Assembly (NCBI RefSeq): GCF_002080045.1
Contig: NZ_MUIN01000009.1
Location: 326,751 to 390,750, forward strand
Origin: Pseudomonas sp. Bc-h
GTDB taxonomy: Bacteria; Pseudomonadota; Gammaproteobacteria; Pseudomonadales; Pseudomonadaceae
DNA length: 64,000 nt
Direction: 5' to 3'
The position numbers and the translations under genes are program-made. Every line of letters begins with the position of its first letter. Positions within the stretch are counted from its first letter, which is position 1. Of this stretch, positions 59,171 to 64,000 are shown piece by piece. The notes under the pieces are model-generated. The model was given only the letters and a program-made list of their open reading frames with translations, was not told the DNA's origin and did no database searches.

Positions 59171-60076
59171 ATGAATTTGCGTCAACTCGAAGCCTTCCGT
59201 GCAGTGATCCTCGGGCAGACCGTGACCCGCGCCGCCGAGATGCTGCACATCTCGCAACCGGCTGCCACGCGATTGATTTCGAGCCTTGAGGAGGACATCG
59301 GTTTTGCCCTGTTCGACCGGATCAAAGGCCGGCTGCAGCCCACTGCCGAGGCCATGACGCTGTATCAGGAAGTGCAGCGCTCGCTGGTCGGCGTAGAGCG
59401 TATCGCCCGCACCGCTCAGGACATTCGTCGCCTCAAGCGCGGCTCGCTGCACATCGCCTGTGCGCCGGCCATGGGCCTGATCTTCATGCCGCGGGTGATT
59501 GCCGAGTTCATGGCCGAACACGACGGCGTGCAGATCTCTCTGGTGGTGCATTCATCGTCGGAAGTCATCGATCTGGTCGTCGGTCAGCGCTGCGATCTGG
59601 GCATCATCGTGCTGCCCAATACCTACCCCAGCCCGCGCTCGGAAAAACTCCTGGCGACCCGCATGCTCTGCGCCCTGCCCGCCGGGCACAGGCTGTGCGA
59701 CCGGGCGGTGATCGTCCCCGAAGACCTGCGCGCAGAGGCGTTCATTTCCTATCCCCACTCGATCGGCTCGCGGCAGCAGATCGACACGATCTTCGCTGCC
59801 CATGGCGTGGAGCGTGAGCTGCGCCTTGAAACCCAGCTGTCCCAGCCCATGTGCGAGTTCGTCGAACACGGCCTTGGCGTGGCGCTGGTGGATGCCTTGA
59901 GCGCGGTGAATTACCGGGGGGACGGCATCGTGTTCAAGGCCTTCGAGCCGGCCATCGAGATGGATTTCTCGATGCTGTTGCCGGTTCAGGGGCCGGCCTC
60001 GAAGCTGCAGACAGCGTTCCTGGAACACACGTTGGCGTTCATTGCCCGGCATGTGCCGCAGGCCTATCGTTTTTGA
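59171..60076 (+). CDS. LysR-family regulator (OccR/NocR-like)
   Basis: A 301-residue LysR protein starting MNLRQLEAFRAVILGQTVTRAAEMLHISQPAATRLISSLEE, the pattern of the OccR/NocR group that senses opines. The effector domain starts near residue 92 (GSLHIACAPAMGLIFMPRVI). It is divergent from the oxidase operon with 120 bases between the starts, the usual arrangement for a LysR activator. GCAGG just upstream is a weak ribosome-binding site. An ATG six codons upstream is not preferred. Confidence 0.87.
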   Translation: MNLRQLEAFRAVILGQTVTRAAEMLHISQPAATRLISSLEEDIGFALFDRIKGRLQPTAEAMTLYQEVQRSLVGVERIARTAQDIRRLKRGSLHIACAPAMGLIFMPRVIAEFMAEHDGVQISLVVHSSSEVIDLVVGQRCDLGIIVLPNTYPSPRSEKLLATRMLCALPAGHRLCDRAVIVPEDLRAEAFISYPHSIGSRQQIDTIFAAHGVERELRLETQLSQPMCEFVEHGLGVALVDALSAVNYRGDGIVFKAFEPAIEMDFSMLLPVQGPASKLQTAFLEHTLAFIARHVPQAYRF

Positions 60077-60165
60077 AATGACAAGCGACCGTCTGTCGGC
60101 AAGACTGCACTCTCGCCCTCCACCACCTGACCAATGTGTATCCACGACAGAAAGGGATTCACATC

Positions 60166-60489
60166 ATGATCAAGACCAAACTGACTGCCCTGACTCTTGC
60201 CAGCCTTATGGCCTTGGCGACCGGTTCCGCGTTCGCAGGCTCTACTGGCCCGACCGACCCCGTTGACGGTACTGCCGGGCCACGCACCAGCAGCCAGGGC
60301 CCCAACACCGATGGCACCCCTAAGGCCGGCACCAGCTCTACTCCCGGCACCAAGGGCATGGGTGGCTCTAATGGCAACGGTACCACCGGCGAAGGTGGCG
60401 GCATGAGCAACGGCAATGGCATGGGCGGCAGTGGCGGCGGCGCAAGTGGCGGCGCTGGCGGATCGGGTGGGTCCAGCGGTAGTAAATAA
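60166..60489 (+). CDS. Small secreted Gly/Ser/Thr-rich protein
   Basis: A 107-residue protein. The signal peptide is clear (KLTALTLASLMALATGSAFA-G, residues 5-24). The mature part is low complexity: Thr/Pro/Gly (TGPTDPVDGTAGPRTSSQGP), then a Gly/Ser/Asn-rich tail (GMGGSNGNG repeats, GGSGGSSGSK). AAGGGA lies 8 bases before the ATG. It should be a disordered periplasmic or secreted protein. No family is recognised. Confidence 0.72.
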   Translation: MIKTKLTALTLASLMALATGSAFAGSTGPTDPVDGTAGPRTSSQGPNTDGTPKAGTSSTPGTKGMGGSNGNGTTGEGGGMSNGNGMGGSGGGASGGAGGSGGSSGSK

Positions 60490-60507
60490 CGGCCGCGCCG
60501 TTTACCT

Positions 60508-60573
60508 GTAGCAGCACGGCTTGCCCATGGCAGCGCTTTCAATATCGCTCCGCCGGCAAGCCGTATTGCTACA
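60508..60573. repeat. Long imperfect hairpin, REP-like
   Basis: TGTAGCAGCACGGCTTGCC (60508-60526) is the near-perfect inverted copy of GGCAAGCCGTATTGCTACA (60555-60573). The arms enclose about 28 bases. It sits 19 bases after the secreted protein gene and could act as a terminator or a REP-type element. Confidence 0.6.
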
Positions 60574-60732
60574 GCGGGTTGAATGCATCCTCCATACATC
60601 ACCGACCCCCGTTTCTCACCATGCCCTCAGAGGTCTCCCGGTCAATCACCTGATTGGATGCTGGCAATTGCGTCTGCCCCCACTAATATGGCAACGGTTC
60701 AAACACGATCTCGTTGCGACGGAGACATTTGC

Positions 60733-61047
60733 ATGACCGATGAAGCCAGCAATACCGTACGTATCCACGCCGCTCACGGCCGCTCCGATGAACTGGGCGA
60801 ATATTTGGCCAGTATCGTGAGAAACCTGCCCTCCCTTCCCGGCTGCTTGAACAGCACACTGAACCGCGACGAGTACGACAACGATGTTTGGGTCATCGAC
60901 GTTCGCTGGGATTCCTGCCAGGCCATGACCGAGCATTTCGCTCAGCCGAGCAACGAAGGTCTCAATGGCTTGCTGAACAATAGCCTCGTGCGTCACGTAG
61001 CCTTCGAAAGCGATATCGAGCGCTGCAATCTGCCCGGAGCTGTATGA
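60733..61047 (+). CDS. Antibiotic biosynthesis monooxygenase (ABM) domain protein
   Basis: A 104-residue protein with the ABM ferredoxin-like dimeric fold: VRIHAAHGRSDELGEYLASIV, then PGCLNSTLNRDEYDNDVWVIDVRWDSCQAMTEHFA. GGAG lies 8 bases upstream of the ATG, and longer readings upstream lack support. Members remove electrons from quinones or degrade haem or other small molecules; here the role is unknown. It stands alone before the porin gene. Confidence 0.8.
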   Translation: MTDEASNTVRIHAAHGRSDELGEYLASIVRNLPSLPGCLNSTLNRDEYDNDVWVIDVRWDSCQAMTEHFAQPSNEGLNGLLNNSLVRHVAFESDIERCNLPGAV

Positions 61048-61262
61048 AGCACCTACGGGGTTGAACATTCACTTTAAGCAAACCGCTTAATTAGCTGTTA
61101 AATAAACCAATCGTCAGAAAAACCGGCTTTGGAGGCCTGATTGCGCCTGTAAAGTGGCGAAGCACACATCAGCGATTATCCTTTGCGTCTTGCGGGCACG
61201 TTGGCGTCATGAATTCCCAAGTGAAAGCCGAGTGCCTCAAAGACCCAAGAGGTAATGCCATT

Positions 61263-62594
61263 ATGAGAGTGATGAGTCTGAGTCTGATCGCCCTGGCGGT
61301 GTCGGCAGGATACGTTCAATCCGTAGAAGCAGAATCCTTCGTCAGCGATCAGGCCGAAGCCAAAGGTTTCGTCGAAGATGCCAAGCTGGATGTGCTGGCG
61401 CGCAACTACTATTTCAATCGAGACGGCAAAAGCGGTTCTCAGGACCGACGAGACTGGTCGCAGGCCTTCATGGCCAATTTCAGTTCCGGCTTTACCCCTG
61501 GCACGGTCGGTTTCGGCGTCGATGCCTACGGCTGGTACGGATTGAAACTGGACGGCGGCGCGGGCCATTCCGGCACCGGCAACATTCCGGTAGACAGCAG
61601 TGGCAGCCCCGAGGACGAATTCGCCACAGCAGGCGGCGCCATCAAGGCGCGCATTTCCAGGACCGAACTCAAATGGGGAACTATGCAACCCACCGCGCCG
61701 GTATTCGCGGCAGGCGGCACACGGCTGTTCCCGCAAACGGCAACGGGCTTCAGTTTGCAGAGCAGTGAGATTACCGGACTGGACCTTGAAGGCGGCCACT
61801 TCACGGCGGGTAATGGCCCGCAACACACCAGCGCCAGCGGCGAACTTTTTGCCAGTTACGCAGGGGTCACCACCAATAGCGTTGATTTCGTCGGCGGCAA
61901 ATATGCGGTCAACGACAGTCTGTCGTTTCAGTTGTACGGCTCGGAATTCGAAGACATCTGGCGTCAGTACTACGGTAACGCCAACTATGTTTTGGCGATG
62001 CCGAGTGATCAATCGCTGACGTTCGATTTCAATATCTATCGCACCACCGACGAAGGTCAGGCCAAGGCCGGCAGCATCGATAACACCACCTGGTCGCTGG
62101 CCGCCGCATACAACTTCATGGCCGGGCACACGTTCACCCTCGCCTACCAGAAAGTGCATGGCGACGAGCCGTTCGACTACGTGTCATTCGGCGATAACGG
62201 TCCGGGCACGACAGGCGACTCGATCTTCCTCGCCAACTCCATTCAGTATTCGGACTTCAACGGCCCGGGGGAAAAATCCTGGCAGGCGCGCTACGACCTG
62301 GCGATGAGCACCTACGGCATTCCAGGCCTCAGTTTCATGGCACGTTACGTCAACGGTCGCGATATCGACGGTACCAAGATGGCCGCCGACAGCCCTTATC
62401 GCGCCTATGGCTATGGCGAGGATGGCAAGCACCACGAGACCAACCTGGAAGCCAAATACGTGATCCAGGACGGCCCGGCCAAGGACTTGTCATTCCGAGT
62501 CCGCCAGGCCTGGCATCGGGGCAATGCCGATCAGGCCGAAGGCGATCAGGATGAATTCCGCTTGATCGTGGACTACCCGATTTCCATTCTGTAG
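61263..62594 (+). CDS. OprD-family outer-membrane porin
   Basis: A 443-residue porin with a signal peptide to about residue 24 (LSLIALAVSAGYVQSVEA-E). The mature start ESFVSDQAEAKGFVEDAKLDVLARNYYFNRDG is the OprD family hallmark, followed by alternating amphipathic strands and the final strand EFRLIVDYPISIL, with an unusual Leu rather than Phe end. GAGG lies about 10 bases before the chosen ATG. An ATG 18 codons upstream (61209) would put a charged stretch before the signal peptide. The substrate class (amino acids or aromatic acids) cannot be told. Confidence 0.9.
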   Translation: MRVMSLSLIALAVSAGYVQSVEAESFVSDQAEAKGFVEDAKLDVLARNYYFNRDGKSGSQDRRDWSQAFMANFSSGFTPGTVGFGVDAYGWYGLKLDGGAGHSGTGNIPVDSSGSPEDEFATAGGAIKARISRTELKWGTMQPTAPVFAAGGTRLFPQTATGFSLQSSEITGLDLEGGHFTAGNGPQHTSASGELFASYAGVTTNSVDFVGGKYAVNDSLSFQLYGSEFEDIWRQYYGNANYVLAMPSDQSLTFDFNIYRTTDEGQAKAGSIDNTTWSLAAAYNFMAGHTFTLAYQKVHGDEPFDYVSFGDNGPGTTGDSIFLANSIQYSDFNGPGEKSWQARYDLAMSTYGIPGLSFMARYVNGRDIDGTKMAADSPYRAYGYGEDGKHHETNLEAKYVIQDGPAKDLSFRVRQAWHRGNADQAEGDQDEFRLIVDYPISIL

Positions 62595-62641
62595 GGGTGC
62601 TGCCCAGGATTGGCCTCATGATCTTTGTGCAGATTGGCGGT

Positions 62642-62681
62642 GTGACAGATGGCGAGGCAGGCATAGCCTGTCATCTGTCAC
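62642..62681 (+). terminator. Long hairpin between the porin and cupin genes
   Basis: GTGACAGATG (62642-62651) and CATCTGTCAC (62672-62681) form a perfect 10-bp stem, with AGGC/GCCT pairing inside. No T-run follows. It lies 48 bases after the oprD-type stop and may end or attenuate transcription into the cupin gene. Confidence 0.6.
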
Positions 62682-62702
62682 CACGCTCACTCAGGACCGA
62701 TC

Positions 62703-63122
62703 ATGAAACCCATGAAACTGCTCGCTGCCAGCCTGTCTTGCCTGGCACTCGCTCTGCCGCTTTCGTTCAACGCTCAAGCCCACGATGGCGAGCATGAAAA
62801 GGTCACCGTGCTGGAGAGCCACCCGATGCTCAACGCGCCGGGCAAGAAAGCCATGGTGCTGACGGTCGATTACAAGCCGGGCCAGGTGTCCATTCCTCAC
62901 AGCCACAGCGGCAGCGCGATGGCCTACGTGCTGGAAGGTGAAGTGATTTCCCGGGTCAACGACGGCAAGGCCATCACCTACAAAGCGGGCCAGACCTGGT
63001 ATGAGCCAGCGGGCTCCAGGCACTACGAATCACGCAATGCCAGCACCACCCAGCCTGCGAAACTGTTGGTCTTCATCCTGCTGGACGACAACGGCGAGAT
63101 CCTCACTCCTCTGCCGAAATGA
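62703..63122 (+). CDS. Periplasmic cupin-domain protein
   Basis: A 139-residue protein with a signal peptide to about residue 26 (LSCLALALPLSFNAQA-H) and a single cupin barrel: GQVSIPHSHSGSAMAYVLEGEVISRVND, where two His and a Glu form the metal site, and WYEPAGSRHYESRN with the third His. AGGA lies 7-10 bases before the ATG. Periplasmic cupins of this type are often linked to stress or uptake of the substrate of a nearby porin. The function is not known. Confidence 0.85.
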   Translation: MKPMKLLAASLSCLALALPLSFNAQAHDGEHEKVTVLESHPMLNAPGKKAMVLTVDYKPGQVSIPHSHSGSAMAYVLEGEVISRVNDGKAITYKAGQTWYEPAGSRHYESRNASTTQPAKLLVFILLDDNGEILTPLPK

Positions 63123-63140
63123 CATCGCCGAAAACCCCGG

Positions 63141-63162
63141 GTGCCGCTCTGGAATGCGGCAC
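63141..63162 (+). terminator. Hairpin after the cupin gene
   Basis: GTGCCGC (63141-63147) and GCGGCAC (63156-63162) pair around an 8-base loop, 19 bases after the stop codon. There is no T-run. Confidence 0.55.
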
Positions 63163-63272
63163 CGCTGGTCCGACGCAGTGTCTGGAACATTAAACATTCC
63201 TGACCAACTGTCGATAAGCCATCAGTAGAACCCGAACATTCGGGTCAGACTTGATGAGTGAAAGGCACAGGT

Positions 63273-63536
63273 ATGTACGATATTTTTCTGCTGGTAGAAC
63301 ATGGCCGCGATCAGGGCGAGGTTTCCGTGCTGGGTTGGTTCGACAACGAACGCGCGGCAAAGGACACCGCAGAGGCCATGGAATGGAAAGCCTATCGCGA
63401 GGAGTCCAGGCGTCACCATCAGTGGTCCAGCAAACCGCTGCTGCCACCGAACGAGACGTCTCATCGGCGGTTTTGGGTGAAGGGAATCTCCAAGTTCACT
63501 CACACACCTGCGCCACGGTCCTGGGCGGTGCATTGA
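63273..63536 (+). CDS. Small protein of unknown function (87 aa)
   Basis: The reading frame starts MYDIFLLVEHGRDQGEVSVLGWFDNERAAKDTAEAMEWKAYRE, a compact alpha/beta-looking start. GAAAGG lies 7 bases upstream. The last 12 residues (THTPAPRSWAVH) fall in a 300-bp tandem repeat, so the natural C-terminus may have been altered. No signal peptide, membrane segment or known family was seen. Confidence 0.6.
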   Translation: MYDIFLLVEHGRDQGEVSVLGWFDNERAAKDTAEAMEWKAYREESRRHHQWSSKPLLPPNETSHRRFWVKGISKFTHTPAPRSWAVH

Positions 63537-64000
63537 GCACCTGAGTCAAGCACAGATCCTCTGTGTATTTGCGCCGGACGCGAAACCCGGGCAAGCCTTT
63601 AACCCACGCCGAACCCATAATCTGTGGGAGGGAGCTTGCTCGCGAAGACCATACGTTGCGCCATGCATGTGTATCGGCTGTACCGGCCCCTTCGCGAGCA
63701 AGCTCCCTCCCACGGAATAGTGCCACGGCATCTGGCGTTGATTATCCATGCGCCCCCCCCCGCGCAGCAGGCCATAACCTCCGGAACTTGCCATGACGCT
63801 TACACACCTGCGCCACGGTGGCGGGCGGTGCATTGAGAGTCTGAATCCAGCACAGATCCTCCGTGTATTTGCGCCGGACGCGAAACCCGGGCAAGCCTTT
63901 AACCCACGCCGAACCCATAATCTGTGGGAGGGAGCTTGCTCGCGAAGACCATGCATTGAGCCATGCATATGTATCGGCTGTAACCGGCCTCTTCGCGAGC
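63502..64000. repeat. 300-bp tandem duplication containing REP pairs
   Basis: Bases from 63502 onward recur exactly 300 bases later from 63802: CACAGATCCT, GCGCCGGACGCGAAACCCGG and GTGGGAGGGAGCTTGCTCGC are shared at a fixed offset, with a few substitutions. Unit 1 (63502-63801) starts inside the 3' end of the 87-aa gene and holds a complete REP pair (63624-63713). Unit 2 is cut by the right edge of the window inside its REP pair (from 63924). Further units may follow outside the window. Confidence 0.9.

Overview
The window looks like a chromosomal segment of a Pseudomonas of the fluorescens group. It is GC-rich, carries two Pseudomonas REP families (GTGGGAGGGAGCTTGCTCGCGA and CATTCCCACGC/GCGTGGGAATG), and has typical Pseudomonas neighbourhoods such as a norR/fhpR-type gene beside a ppyR-like gene, an OprD-family porin and a pstSCAB operon. 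No rRNA, tRNA, CRISPR array or intact insertion sequence was seen.

Region 1 (1-8.2 kb) is housekeeping and accessory: the start of a TerC-family gene, divergent nhaR-type LysR gene, an MFS exporter, DUF1993 and DUF480 proteins, a shikimate-dehydrogenase-like gene, several small proteins and the murein endopeptidase gene pbpG. Region 2 (8.2-17.5 kb) is an ectoine/5-hydroxyectoine locus: catabolic genes doeB, doeA, eutC, eutB and the MocR-type regulator gene enuR (ehuR) on the minus strand, and the uptake system ehuBCDA divergent from them. A 15-bp motif is shared upstream of eutB and of enuR. eutA, doeC and doeD are not in the window. Region 3 (17.5-23.6 kb) has a DUF2214 membrane protein, mntH, an MFS transporter, and norR divergent from a ppyR-like gene. 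Between these two lie three NorR-type enhancer sites and a sigma-54-like promoter, but no flavohaemoglobin gene.

Region 4 (23.7-29.7 kb) is the most striking metabolic block: a tightly overlapping operon encoding a HAD-UbiA fusion, a DprE1-like FAD oxidase, a DprE2-like SDR, an AglD/UPF0104-type membrane protein and a GT-C-like membrane glycosyltransferase. This is the set expected for making, flipping and using polyprenyl-phosphoryl-D-arabinose, as known from mycobacterial cell walls. Region 5 (29.75-33.2 kb) is an A+T-richer insert with three unrecognised proteins that look like distant relatives of one another. Between them lies a scar built from decayed pieces of the genes on both flanks, in the order expected of a collapsed tandem duplication.

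Region 6 (33.2-36.1 kb) has a DUF2945 protein, a GH15 enzyme and an SDR. Region 7 (36.4-45.1 kb) is a type VI secretion effector island without core T6SS genes: vgrG, a DUF4123 adaptor, two tandem DUF3304 immunity genes with a truncated tle remnant between them, a full Tle1-type (DUF2235) lipase, a META-domain lipoprotein, a Tla3/DUF2875-type adaptor and a PAAR tip. Region 8 (45.3-50.3 kb) has a LysR gene and pstSCAB without phoU. Region 9 (50.5-54.9 kb) is an acyl-CoA cluster (MFS with a frameshift in a run of nine G, CaiB/BaiF CoA-transferase, enoyl-CoA hydratase, FadR-type regulator) with a near-ideal GntR operator. Region 10 (54.9-60.1 kb) is a three-subunit opine/D-amino-acid-type oxidase with RidA, an orphan periplasmic binding protein and a LysR regulator. 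Region 11 (60.1-64 kb) has small secreted proteins, an OprD porin, a cupin and a 300-bp tandem repeat cut by the window edge.

All calls rest on reading the sequence and on remembered family features; no database search was run.
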